Assembly: GCA_964438735.1 (NCBI GenBank)
Contig: CAYTLW010000035.1
Coordinates: forward strand, 1-63,059
Length of the DNA stretch: 63,059 nt
Reading direction: 5' to 3'
From: CAYTLW01 sp964438735
GTDB taxonomy: Bacteria; Myxococcota_A; UBA9042
Part shown: piece after piece, positions 54,597 to 62,292 of the stretch
Layout of the letters: every line of letters starts with the position of its first letter
Position numbering within the stretch: position 1 is the first letter of the stretch
Made by a program: the position numbers and the translations under genes
Notes under the pieces: generated by a model
The model's input: the letters and a program-made list of their open reading frames with translations, nothing else
Told to the model about the DNA's origin: nothing
The model's database searches: none

Positions 54597-57500
54597 CTAT
54601 TCGAGCGCCGCATCGAGTGCCGTATAGCCACCCGAACGGGCGAGCTTGGTGATGGCCAGGGTCAGCTTGGTGCCCGCCGGCAACTCCTTGGAGATGGCCG
54701 CCAGGTCGATCTCCAACGGCGGCAGGGGCACCTCCAGCTCGTCCAACCCGGGCACGCCCTTGTCCAGCTCCTTGCCGACCATGTCTTCGATGATCTTGGC
54801 GAAGTCATGTTTGGCGCCGGCGAAGTCCTTGCTGATATCGAACATCTCGAAGAGGTACTCGGGCGGCATGTCGGGCACGGGCTGTACGCGCACCACCGGT
54901 TCGCCCTTGTCGTTCTTGGTCAACACCACCTCGGAGAGCATGTCGAAGCTGGCGGCGTTGTACAGGGCCAGGGTCTTCTTGCCGATGGGCAGGGCCATGG
55001 TCAGGAAGAGGTCGCCCACCTGGGCGCGCACATGGGATGGTTTGGCCACCTCGCAGCCCTCCAGGATGGGCGGCAGCAGGAAGTCGATGCCGATGGTCGC
55101 CTTGCTGAGGTCGAAGCCGGCGAGCTTTTCGCCATCTTTGGCCAGCTCGCTGCCGGGGATGTCTCCCTTGAGGCCGCCGGCGTACCACAGGGCGTACAGG
55201 AGCTGGTTCATCAGGTCGTCGTGGCCGGCGAACTGCAATCGCTGCTTCTTGTCGATGTTGAACTTGTCGGGCGATTTACCCACACAGCCGCCGCGTCCGA
55301 TGGCGCCCAGGGTGACGTGACTGGTGCCCTTGGCGGCGACCACGGTGGCGTCCAGGCGGATCAGCCCGCCCGCCGGCGTGAAGTCCAGGGCGGCGATCTT
55401 GCTGATCAGGGTCAGGGTCAGCTTGGGGCCCTGGCCCAGGGGCGGGTCGAGTTCGATGTTCTCCTTGAGCGCCAGGATGGAGAAGACCTGCTCGAAGGCG
55501 CCGGGCAGCTCCTTGATCAGCGCCTTCTGGATCTGCTTTTCAAACTCCTTCTTGTAGGCGTCCAGCAGGATGTTCCACAGGAAGTCGAACAGCCCGGCGA
55601 TGCCGTTCACATGCAGCTTCATGCCGTCGACCTTGGCGCTGGACGAGGCCATGGTGGCGACCGCCTTGCCGTTCTTGGCGCTGAGCATCACCCGCGCCTG
55701 CAGCGTGATCTTGGCCACGTCGATGCTGCCGCTGACCGAGACCTTGGTCTTGAAGAAGCCGAGCTTCACCTTGGCCTTGACCTTCAGGTCGGTGTGGATG
55801 TTCGGCACCGCGATCTGGAAGTCGAGACCGCCCTGAACCGGCTTGATGGCCACGGAGACCTTGCCCATGGAGGCGTTGGACAGGGTCACGTCGACGTCGC
55901 CTTCGGACACCTTGGGCGGCAGCACTGCGTTGATGGGGATGGCGTTGGCGACGATCTCCATCAGCGTGGCCAGGTCATCGGGCTTGCTCACGTCGTGAAC
56001 GCCGTCGTCAAAGAAGTCCTTGCCCATGAAGAGCTGGATGGCGTCCTTGACCATGGCGGCTTCGGGCTTGGCGGCGTCGGTGGGGTAGTACAGCGAGGAG
56101 AAGTAGAAGCCGCGGGTGGCTTTGGACTGCTCGCCGCCCAGGTCGGTGGCCGTGGCCAGCACCCGGTTGAGGCCATGCAGGGCGCCATGCTGGTGGTACC
56201 ACTGCTGGGCTGCGTCCGGGTACGCCGCCTTGCCATTGACCGTGACTTTGTCGATGCCCGCGCCTTCGTCGCCGGCCTTGCCGTTGAGCTGAATGGAGGG
56301 CTTGCCCGTCAGGGTCGAACCCCAGGGCGGATGGTCGATGGTCAGCAGGGGCGGGGCGCCGTCGACCAGGATCTCCAGGTCGTGCACCACGGCGGGATGG
56401 CCGACCACCTCGAAGTGCACGTTGTAGGTGGCGTCCTCCTTGAACTGGACGGTGTTCGGGCCCAGCACCTTGAAGCCCTTGGCCGGCTTGGTCACGGCCA
56501 TGGACACCTTCAAGCCGCCGATGGCGTTGCCGAAGAGGTCGCGCACCATGGCCGGGAACTGCACCTTATCCTTGCGCTTGTACACGATCTTGTCGGGCAC
56601 GCGGGCGACCAGCAGGTCGTGCGGCGGGCCCGGCACCACGTGCAGACTGGCCGGGTGGATCTCGAACAGGTCCCAGGCCAGGGTCTCGGGCACGCAGCGC
56701 ACGGCGTAGAGGCCGGCGACGGTGCCGGTCATGTACTTGCCCTTGAGGGTGACCTTGTCGGCGTGGCTGACCGACATCGGGAAGTCGGCCACTGGGTTGC
56801 CCCAGGCGTCGGTGGCCAGGCAGGACAGCACGCTGGCGTTGCCGGCGGCGATTTTGGGTGGCTGCAGCTTGGCGTAGAGGTGGCGCGGCACGCCCACCTG
56901 CACGGTCAGCGTCGCCGGGGTGGTGTCCAGTTGGCCGTCCACGGCACAGGCGAGCTGATAGGTTCCGGCGACCTTGGCCTGCAACAGCAGCCCTGCGGGC
57001 GGTGGCTTCAATCCGGGCGTGCTGTCCAGACTCCAGCCGTCGACGATGGGGTTTTCCCAGGCGTCGGCGCCGGTGCAGCTGGCCTGGACCCAGGTGCCGG
57101 CCTTGACGCTCAGGGCGACCACCTGTGCCGGCTTGTCGGCGGTGTGCAGGCGGGTGTCCTGCCAGGCGGGTGGGCCCGGGATCACGCCGAGCGGTTCCGG
57201 CGTCACGTCAATCAGCCCATGCGATGGAATGCTGCAGGCGACCTGGTAGGTGCCGACCCGCGACAGGCGGATGGTGGTGCCGTCGATGGACAGGGGGCCG
57301 ATGGGGCCGTCGCTGACGGTGACCGTGGCGGGACCGGGCAAGGGTTTCTCGACGCCAGAATTCGAGCCGTCGGAGGCGGGCAGGAAGGTGTGGCAATCGA
57401 TCTCGAATTCGATGCCGGCACGCGCCTCTTCACCGCCGGTGTCGGTCTCGAGCAGCCATTGTTCGGGTGGCGGTTCAGCGACTGCGCCCACGACACCATC

Positions 57501-57605
57501 CTGGGCGTCGCTGCAGCCGAGTGCGACCGCCAGCACGGCGACAACGGTCAGTGCGGCGAGGCGGAACCCGGCGAGTGCGCGGCTGGGCTGGCGGTTCGGT
57601 TTCAC
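54597..57605 (-). CDS. Large lipoprotein with Ig-like repeats and a possible TULIP lipid-binding region
   Basis: A 1002-residue protein; the GTG at 57605 is preferred because the lipoprotein signal (ALTVVAVLAVALGC) starts close to it, while the open frame to 57893 has no matching residue bias. From about 30 to 500 there are Ig-like segments (VVPGPPHDLLVARVPDK, GLYAVRCVP, GTYQLACAVDG). From about 600 to 870 the pattern is unusual: amphipathic beta-strands with Lys alternation (DLKVKAKVKLGFFKTKVSVS), a long helix (LLDAYKKEFEKQIQKAL), and a second beta segment with LTLTLISKIAALDF. This resembles TULIP (BPI/LBP-like) lipid-binding domains. Confidence in TULIP is modest and rests on strand/helix pattern alone. 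The protein is exported and membrane-anchored. Its upstream region holds three inverted-repeat hairpins. Confidence 0.75.
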   Translation of the reverse strand: MKPNRQPSRALAGFRLAALTVVAVLAVALGCSDAQDGVVGAVAEPPPEQWLLETDTGGEEARAGIEFEIDCHTFLPASDGSNSGVEKPLPGPATVTVSDGPIGPLSIDGTTIRLSRVGTYQVACSIPSHGLIDVTPEPLGVIPGPPAWQDTRLHTADKPAQVVALSVKAGTWVQASCTGADAWENPIVDGWSLDSTPGLKPPPAGLLLQAKVAGTYQLACAVDGQLDTTPATLTVQVGVPRHLYAKLQPPKIAAGNASVLSCLATDAWGNPVADFPMSVSHADKVTLKGKYMTGTVAGLYAVRCVPETLAWDLFEIHPASLHVVPGPPHDLLVARVPDKIVYKRKDKVQFPAMVRDLFGNAIGGLKVSMAVTKPAKGFKVLGPNTVQFKEDATYNVHFEVVGHPAVVHDLEILVDGAPPLLTIDHPPWGSTLTGKPSIQLNGKAGDEGAGIDKVTVNGKAAYPDAAQQWYHQHGALHGLNRVLATATDLGGEQSKATRGFYFSSLYYPTDAAKPEAAMVKDAIQLFMGKDFFDDGVHDVSKPDDLATLMEIVANAIPINAVLPPKVSEGDVDVTLSNASMGKVSVAIKPVQGGLDFQIAVPNIHTDLKVKAKVKLGFFKTKVSVSGSIDVAKITLQARVMLSAKNGKAVATMASSSAKVDGMKLHVNGIAGLFDFLWNILLDAYKKEFEKQIQKALIKELPGAFEQVFSILALKENIELDPPLGQGPKLTLTLISKIAALDFTPAGGLIRLDATVVAAKGTSHVTLGAIGRGGCVGKSPDKFNIDKKQRLQFAGHDDLMNQLLYALWYAGGLKGDIPGSELAKDGEKLAGFDLSKATIGIDFLLPPILEGCEVAKPSHVRAQVGDLFLTMALPIGKKTLALYNAASFDMLSEVVLTKNDKGEPVVRVQPVPDMPPEYLFEMFDISKDFAGAKHDFAKIIEDMVGKELDKGVPGLDELEVPLPPLEIDLAAISKELPAGTKLTLAITKLARSGGYTALDAALE

Positions 57606-57762
57606 GACCAGAAGGTACGCCCTGCCCCCCTGGATCGCAAAGTGAAGTCGCGTGTGGGAGAGAGGGGGCCAGTGTCCCGTTGCAAGGGAAGTGGCAAGTC
57701 GAATGCCCCTCTTTCTTCCGGGCTCGGCAACCGGCACTTTCGCGAAGCGGAGCTTGGGGTGA

Positions 57763-57788
57763 GGCCCGAAAACGACGTTTTTCGGGCC
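57763..57788. repeat. Perfect 10-bp inverted repeat (GGCCCGAAAA/TTTTCGGGCC)
   Basis: The arms are perfectly complementary around a 6-nt CGACGT spacer. The stem contains internal A and T runs rather than a U-tract after the stem, so a hairpin or regulator site is more likely than a classic terminator. It lies about 160 nt upstream of the GTG of the large lipoprotein. Confidence 0.5.
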
Positions 57789-57867
57789 GAGGGGGAGCAA
57801 CTGAAGGTGTCTCGCGAGCCAGCGAGCGAGTCGGGCGCCGGAGGCGTCCGAAGCCGAAGGCGGTAGC

Positions 57868-57886
57868 GGCCAGACCAAGTCTGGCC
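57868..57886. repeat. 8-bp inverted repeat GGCCAGAC/GTCTGGCC
   Basis: Perfect 8-bp arms with a CAA loop give a compact hairpin on either strand. No U-run follows. Terminator or regulatory use is unproven; it lies between the same-strand genes at 57967 and 57605. Confidence 0.4.
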
Positions 57887-57912
57887 CCCGCAATCCCCCT
57901 GAAGATAGAAGT

Positions 57913-57970
57913 CTAGCGGTCCATTGGCGACAACGAACAACTCATCAAGACCCCTGAAATGGACCGCTAG
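57913..57970. repeat. 13-bp perfect inverted repeat with 32-nt loop at a gene end
   Basis: CTAGCGGTCCATT (57913-57925) and AATGGACCGCTAG (57958-57970) are exact inverse copies, and the right arm contains the TAG stop of the gene at 57967-58590. The loop is 32 nt. It may form an RNA structure after that gene, or be the ends of a small mobile or structured element. No transposase or target duplication is visible. Confidence 0.5.
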
Positions 57971-58590
57971 GCGGCGTGGGCTTCGGCCTTGGGCGGACCA
58001 CTGACCCGATCCTCGAAGGTGCAGACGGTCTTGTTCAGGGCCTGCATCTTGCCGTCGTCCTCGTGCATGGCGACGATCAGGGCGACCTGGGCGATCACGT
58101 CCTTGACGTGCGCCGGCGTGTCGATGGGGCCGGCGTTGGTATTGAAGCTGTACATCTCCCAGTGCGCCGTGGCGGCGATGGGGCGGGTGGTGGTGGCGGC
58201 CCGGCGGAAGATCTCCACCTCCAGGGCGCCACCGCGTTTGACGTGCTGCAGGTGCAGCTGCAGGTGACCGTCCGGGGCGCGCTCGATGCCGACAAGGCGG
58301 TACTGATCTTCGAGCACATCGCCCATGGCGTGGGGCGCGACCAGGATCTCGGCTTCAGGCGCCGGCTTGTTGCCATGCTTGCCGAGCTGCGCGTGCCGCT
58401 TGCCGGCGCATTTATGGCCGCTGCTCGACGCCTCCTCCATGTCGCAACTGGACAGCAGGGGCAGAGCGCCCACGAGCGCGACACCGACGCCCAGCTTGAC
58501 GCCGCCTTCCAGCAGCTGGCGGCGGTCCATCACCCGGTCCATCAGGATGTGGGTCTGCGGGATGTTCTCAATCTTGCTGCGCTGTGCCAT
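57967..58590 (-). CDS. Exported lipoprotein of unknown function with Tat-like signal
   Basis: A 207-residue protein. GGAGG precedes the ATG at 58590. Residues 18-50 (MDRRQLLEGGVKLGVGVALV...LPLLSSC) combine a twin-Arg-like DRRQLLEGG and a lipobox-type Cys, so Tat export and lipidation are both possible. The mature part contains His/Cys spaced residues (GHKCAGKRHAQLGKHG) and a beta domain (HLQLHLQHVKRGGALEVEIF, TAHWEMYSFNTNAGPIDTP). It ends VCTFEDRVSGPPKAEAHAA. No known domain is recognised. The His/Cys stretch could bind metal or a cofactor, but that is inference. The gene is divergent from the AbiEi-like gene, with 87 bp between starts. Confidence 0.8.
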   Translation of the reverse strand: MAQRSKIENIPQTHILMDRVMDRRQLLEGGVKLGVGVALVGALPLLSSCDMEEASSSGHKCAGKRHAQLGKHGNKPAPEAEILVAPHAMGDVLEDQYRLVGIERAPDGHLQLHLQHVKRGGALEVEIFRRAATTTRPIAATAHWEMYSFNTNAGPIDTPAHVKDVIAQVALIVAMHEDDGKMQALNKTVCTFEDRVSGPPKAEAHAA

Positions 58591-58677
58591 CTCGTCCTCC
58601 GATCTCCAGCTTCACCATACCGGCGAGGCGGACGTCGGGCAACGGAAAACTGCGCTCCAATCTGCTATCCTGTCGCC

Positions 58678-59022
58678 ATGCAAGAGCCGCAGGCCGAACG
58701 AACGGAATCGACCCCGCCAACCCGATTGCCGGCCGGGATGCGCTTCCTCTTCCAGGAGGTGGATCTCGCGTCCTGGCGTCCCGACGAGCACCCCGATCAC
58801 GTGATGGCGCGCATCCTCGAACGGGGCCGCCTCGTCGACGTACAATGGCTGATCGAGCACTACGGCATGGCGCGAATCCACCGCTTCTTCCGCGATGTCG
58901 GTCACGTGGAGTTGAGCCCGCGGACGCTGACGTTCTGGAGATGCGCCCTGGACGCGAAGGAGGAGGCATGGGCCGAACCCCCGGCCTGGAAGCGGCGCAG
59001 CAGCGCGCCCTGGCAGACCTGA
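58678..59022 (+). CDS. AbiEi-like / DUF6922-type antitoxin partner of a nucleotidyltransferase toxin
   Basis: A 114-residue protein starting MQEPQAERTESTPP. The central part HPDHVMARILERGRLVDVQWLIEHYGMARIHRFF, then LSPRTLTFWRCAL, matches the small partner that commonly precedes AbiEii-type nucleotidyltransferases (DUF6922-like). No ribosome site is evident before the ATG, so expression may be weak or leaderless. The next gene starts inside its coding sequence (58968), a 55-bp overlap, which fixes the pair as one translational unit. It probably neutralises the toxin or regulates the operon; the mechanism is not visible in the sequence. Confidence 0.75.
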   Translation: MQEPQAERTESTPPTRLPAGMRFLFQEVDLASWRPDEHPDHVMARILERGRLVDVQWLIEHYGMARIHRFFRDVGHVELSPRTLTFWRCALDAKEEAWAEPPAWKRRSSAPWQT

Positions 59023-59615
59023 AGCCGCTGGTCGAACAGCAGGGCCTCTACCTGGCTGGCGGTACGGCCATCGCCTGGCACCTGGATCATCGCCGTTCGC
59101 GCGACCTGGATCTGTTCACCCGAGAGCGGGTGGACGGCCTGCAAGGCGTGGAGTTTGCGCTGGTGGCCTCTGGCCTGGACTACGAGGTCGTGTCCCTCAC
59201 CGACGTGATGTTGAAAGCGAACCTGGGCGGTACGCTGGTCGATATCGTCGCCTACCCGTACCCGCTCCTGGAGGAGCCGCTCCCCGGACCGCTGGCGGTG
59301 CCGACGGCACAGGAGCTTGACCTGGCCGCCATGAAGCTGGCGACGGTGTCGACCCGCGGCATTCGACGCGACTTCTGGGATCTGTACGCGCTGGGTCGGG
59401 CCGGGATCGCGCTGGACGACGCCATGGACGCCTACGTGCGGCGATTTGGCAGGGCGCGCTCAGACCTGTACCACGTCGCCCGATCGTTGACCTGGTTCGG
59501 GGATGCTGAGGCCGCAGACGAGTGGCCGGCCGGCCTGGACGACGAACTCTGGCAGGACATCAAGGCCTGGTTCGAAGCCGAGGCGCCCGGCGTATTGCGG
59601 CGGCTCGACGTTTGA
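58968..59615 (+). CDS. AbiEii-family nucleotidyltransferase toxin
   Basis: A 215-residue protein. The ATG at 58968 is chosen because GGAGGAGG precedes it. Its nucleotidyltransferase motif is clear: LAGGTAIAWHLDHRRSRDLDLFT carries the GG(T/S)x8-10 hinge and the DLD metal-binding pair. Later motifs include LGGTLVDIVAYPYPLL, ELDLAAMKLATVSTRGIRRDFWDLYALG and ARSLTWFGDAEAADEWP, typical of AbiEii/DUF1814. The family transfers nucleotides to target RNA, arresting growth in type IV toxin-antitoxin systems and in phage abortive infection. It overlaps the upstream partner by 55 bp and converges on the PEGA gene at 59672. Confidence 0.88.
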   Translation: MGRTPGLEAAQQRALADLKPLVEQQGLYLAGGTAIAWHLDHRRSRDLDLFTRERVDGLQGVEFALVASGLDYEVVSLTDVMLKANLGGTLVDIVAYPYPLLEEPLPGPLAVPTAQELDLAAMKLATVSTRGIRRDFWDLYALGRAGIALDDAMDAYVRRFGRARSDLYHVARSLTWFGDAEAADEWPAGLDDELWQDIKAWFEAEAPGVLRRLDV

Positions 59616-59648
59616 GCCACCCGTTCTCCCTGGCAGCCCCGGAGACAG

Positions 59649-59668
59649 GCTGGCCCGGCCTGGCCAGC
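59649..59668. terminator. 7-bp hairpin between convergent genes
   Basis: GCTGGCC and GGCCAGC flank a 6-nt CGGCCT loop in the 56-bp gap between the AbiEii-like gene (+) and the PEGA gene (-). There is no U-tract on either strand, so it could only be a weak or factor-assisted bidirectional terminator. Confidence 0.3.
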
Positions 59669-59671
59669 GGC

Positions 59672-60874
59672 CTACCGGAACACCTTCGGCGGTCGGTTCA
59701 ACGCGCGGGCCTTGGGGAACTTCTTCGTCGCGGCGACGACCGCCTTTTCCATGTCGGTCATGCGCGCGTTCAGGTCGCCCAGATTCTTGGCCACGCCGAT
59801 CGGCCGCAGCGCGATGACGCGCATCTTCTTGCCGACCTTCATCAGGAAGGTGTGCACGGTGAGCCGATCGTAACGATCGGCGGCCAGGGCGGTGAGCACG
59901 ATGTACTCGGCGCCGGTCTGCTCGGCCAGGGCGCGCAGGCGCTTGCGGCATCCCTTGGCGGTGAAGGCGCCGCCGAGGCCGCAGGGGGTCAGCTCTTCGG
60001 TGGACCAGATCTTGACCTTCTTGGCGGCTTTGACCTTGATCTTCTTCGGCTTGGCCTTGACCGAGGCGTCCCGTTTGCGAACGCGCACCGACTTGGCCCA
60101 GTTATGCCAGCCGGGACCGCGCGTCTGCACGTAGTGGGTGCCGGGCAGCAAGCCGGGGGCGCGCGCTGGCAGGGGGCCGATCTTGACGCCGTCGACGAAG
60201 ACGGTGACGCCGGGCGCGTTGCCCTTGACCTGCACGGCGTAGCGTTTCGCCTTTTCGTGGCTCACTCGCATGCCGTCGAAGAGTTCGAGCAGCTTCTTGT
60301 TGGTGCCGCGCCGATCGATGACCAGGGTGGGCTGCAGGGACAGGCCCAGGCGGAAGAGCTCGGCCACCTCACGCTTGCCCTTCTTGGCATACCAGGCGGC
60401 CACGGCGGAGCGGGCGTAGGCGTCGGCCAGCTTGGTGAAGTCGACCAGCTCCGAGAACGCCAGCTCGTAGGCCTTGGCGGCGAAGCGCAGCTTGCGGTAG
60501 GCGATCTTGTACTTCTTGGCCATGAGCAGGTCGGTGCCTGCCTGGCGGGCCAGGTCAGCGCCGGCGATCTGGCGCCCCTTGGCGGTCTCCTTGGGTTTGA
60601 TGGTCGCCGCGTCCTCCTCCTTGCCGGCGCGGTCGGTATCCTTGAGCAGGTGCAGCGCGTTGGAGAAGCCGATGGTGTCGTGCACCGCCTTGGTGACCCG
60701 GCGCAGGAAAAGCCCACGCACCTTGCCCACCTCGGTGGTCGGGATGACCAGAATGCCAGGCGGGCCCTTCTTCTGGGCGGCGTGGCTGGGAGTCGCCAGC
60801 AGGCCGACGGCGAAGATCGAGGCCAGGGCAGCGGCCAGGGCCGGTACAGGGAGGCGGAGGGCGTTCAGTCTCAT
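59672..60874 (-). CDS. PEGA-domain exported protein (paralog of the 26008-27612 protein)
   Basis: A 400-residue protein. AGGAGCC precedes the ATG at 60874, and the signal sequence ends near ATPSHA. The order matches the larger paralog: a helical TPR-like region (RFAAKAYELAFSELVDFTKLADAYARS), then a PEGA domain (GNAPGVTVFVDGVKIGPLPA, about 240-260), then a basic linker (VKAKPKKIKVKAAKKVKIW) and a C-terminal alpha/beta domain. The anchor and Pro/Thr linker of the paralog are absent. PEGA is a small surface beta-sandwich of uncertain ligand. Divergent from the 61197-62292 gene pair, it may share with it the 322-bp region containing the (AG)13 repeat. Similarity to the other PEGA gene suggests duplication. 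Confidence 0.85.
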   Translation of the reverse strand: MRLNALRLPVPALAAALASIFAVGLLATPSHAAQKKGPPGILVIPTTEVGKVRGLFLRRVTKAVHDTIGFSNALHLLKDTDRAGKEEDAATIKPKETAKGRQIAGADLARQAGTDLLMAKKYKIAYRKLRFAAKAYELAFSELVDFTKLADAYARSAVAAWYAKKGKREVAELFRLGLSLQPTLVIDRRGTNKKLLELFDGMRVSHEKAKRYAVQVKGNAPGVTVFVDGVKIGPLPARAPGLLPGTHYVQTRGPGWHNWAKSVRVRKRDASVKAKPKKIKVKAAKKVKIWSTEELTPCGLGGAFTAKGCRKRLRALAEQTGAEYIVLTALAADRYDRLTVHTFLMKVGKKMRVIALRPIGVAKNLGDLNARMTDMEKAVVAATKKFPKARALNRPPKVFR

Positions 60875-61196
60875 CTTCGATGGCTCCTGCTGTGGCGGCG
60901 AGGTTGGCGGATTTCGGAGTTCGGGGCAAGAGGCGGGCGGCGTGGTCGCCCTGCAATGGGACGCCTGGCGTGGCGGGAAGCTTCAGAGCAGTTGGCTGTG
61001 GCGGCGAGACCGGTAGTGCGAACTGGCGCGTCGGCCGGCCAGGCAAGCGCGGCCGGGCGACCAGCCGCTGCCGGCCTGCAACTTGTCGTTGACCCAGAGA
61101 GAGAGAGAGAGAGAGAGAGAGTAGCTTCGCCTCCATACATCCCACCACGGCCCGCGGCTGCGCTTCCGACCGCGGACCCGACCCACGGAGGTGACC
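60875..61196. other. Divergent intergenic region between PEGA gene and surface gene pair
   Basis: 322 bp without a supported gene; the open frames seen here cross both genes and are shadows. It holds the (AG)13 tract near its right end and otherwise GC-rich sequence. I see no clear -35/-10 pair or terminator. Confidence 0.6.
61096..61121. repeat. (AG)13 dinucleotide microsatellite
   Basis: Twenty-six bases of uninterrupted AG repeat, 75 nt upstream of the start of the 61197-61598 gene. Long dinucleotide tracts are prone to slippage and often give phase-variable promoters or spacing changes. It lies outside any coding sequence, so an effect would be on transcription; that is inference. Such a tract is unusual against this GC-rich background. 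Confidence 0.9.
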
Positions 61197-61598
61197 ATGC
61201 AGGTCAACATCGCCGCTGGCATCGAGTTCGACTTCAGCAATCTCAGCGTCAACAACTCCGGCCACGTGGATCTCGGACAGGTCGTCGACACCAGCGGCTA
61301 CGGCAAGGTCCAACTCGCCGTGCGGGTGCACCAGATCACCATCACCCAGACGCCGACGCTGGAGGTGAACCTCTACCCGGTGTTTCCTGACTCCGCCGAG
61401 CCGCCGCGCGAGTTCGTCGAGGGCACCTCGCTGATCGACGTCAACCTCGAAACCCTGGCCGCCGGCGCCTACGAACTGACCACGCGCTACGACGGCCCCG
61501 GCGCAGCGGTGGCCGCGCGCCTCAAAGCGACCCAGGATGCGTCGACCGCCGGCAGCATCACCGGCAAGATCTCGGTCGACGTGATCCTGAGCAACTGA
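61197..61598 (+). CDS. Small beta-rich unknown protein, first gene of a two-gene set
   Basis: A 133-residue protein starting MQVNIAAGIEFDF, with GGAGG 7-8 nt upstream; a GTG two codons earlier is less likely. It has no signal peptide, membrane segment or cysteines. Predicted strands dominate (YGKVQLAVRVHQITITQTPT, LEVNLYPVF, ELTTRYDGPGAAVAARLKAT, GKISVDVILS), as in a jelly-roll or Ig-like fold. It ends LSN. The next gene starts 52 nt after its stop in the same direction, so they form an operon. The absence of a classical export signal, despite its surface-like look, is notable. Function is unknown. Confidence 0.7.
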   Translation: MQVNIAAGIEFDFSNLSVNNSGHVDLGQVVDTSGYGKVQLAVRVHQITITQTPTLEVNLYPVFPDSAEPPREFVEGTSLIDVNLETLAAGAYELTTRYDGPGAAVAARLKATQDASTAGSITGKISVDVILSN

Positions 61599-61650
61599 GC
61601 GCCCGCCGGTCGAGCCCGCCACCGCCGGCATCGCGCCGGGGGAGTGCACC

Positions 61651-62292
61651 ATGGCGCCCAAACCCCTGCCGCCGCTGCTGCTCGACCCGATCGTCGCCAG
61701 CACGGCCTGGATCGGGATCTCGGGGCTGAGCGCGCAGCACGTCGGCGTCTGGATCGGCGCCTGGCCCGCCGGCGCGCAGCCCAACGGGCCGCCGCAGCTC
61801 GTGGTCGCCACCAAGCCCGGCCAGACCGCGCTCCATCTGCAGCAGTCGGCCGTGGCCTTGATGACTCCCGGCCTGCAGGCGATCGCGGCCCAGGCCGACC
61901 ACGTCGCCGACCTGCATCCGGGCGCAGGCGTCGAGTTCGAGCTCTGGTCTGGCGACACCACAGGTGGCTTCAAGGCCACCTGCGTCTGTACCCCGGACGT
62001 GTCCCAGCTCACGCCCTGGACCTTCGTGCCAGGCCAGCGGGTTCGGGCCAGGGTCGTTCGCTCCGCTGCCTGCGCCGGGGTGCCCGCCACCGACGCCTCG
62101 GGCCTGGACAAGGGGCCGTGGAGCGAGATGGCGCAGGTGGTCGCCGTCAAGCCCGAGGACGTGGTGCCGGAGCTGCTACCCGCCCTGGTGCAGGGGCACA
62201 GGTCGATCCACGTCGACAACCTCTGGCCCGGCGCCAGCGTCTACGTATCCATCGATCCGGCCGGCAAGATCACCCCCAAGGCGCAGCAGTAG
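61651..62292 (+). CDS. Modular beta-sandwich protein, first part up to in-frame TAG
   Basis: A 213-codon reading frame starting MAPKPLPPLLLDPIV, with GGGGGAG before the ATG. The sequence is beta-rich with repeated phrases such as HVADLHPGAGVEFELW and VDNLWPGASVYVSID, which recur after the stop. TAG at 62290-62292 ends this part, but the same frame continues with clearly coding, homologous repeat units. It should therefore be read with the following entry as one interrupted gene. No signal peptide is visible. Function is unknown; it may be a surface or virion-like structural protein. Confidence 0.7.
   Translation: MAPKPLPPLLLDPIVASTAWIGISGLSAQHVGVWIGAWPAGAQPNGPPQLVVATKPGQTALHLQQSAVALMTPGLQAIAAQADHVADLHPGAGVEFELWSGDTTGGFKATCVCTPDVSQLTPWTFVPGQRVRARVVRSAACAGVPATDASGLDKGPWSEMAQVVAVKPEDVVPELLPALVQGHRSIHVDNLWPGASVYVSIDPAGKITPKAQQ

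Larger units (their letters stand above)
57606..57966. other. Intergenic region (361 bp) with three inverted repeats
   Basis: No gene is supported; open frames crossing it are shadows. It holds a 10-bp stem (57763-57772/57779-57788), an 8-bp stem (57868-57886) and a 13-bp repeat with a 32-nt loop (57913-57970). The first two could be RNA hairpins or regulator sites; the last borders the upstream gene stop. No U-tract follows any of them, so intrinsic terminators are not certain. Confidence 0.6.

Noticed and set aside
54597..57893. Longer start for the TULIP-like lipoprotein at 57893
   Set aside because: The extension lacks a signal and matches the intergenic hairpin region; the GTG at 57605 sits next to the lipobox signal.
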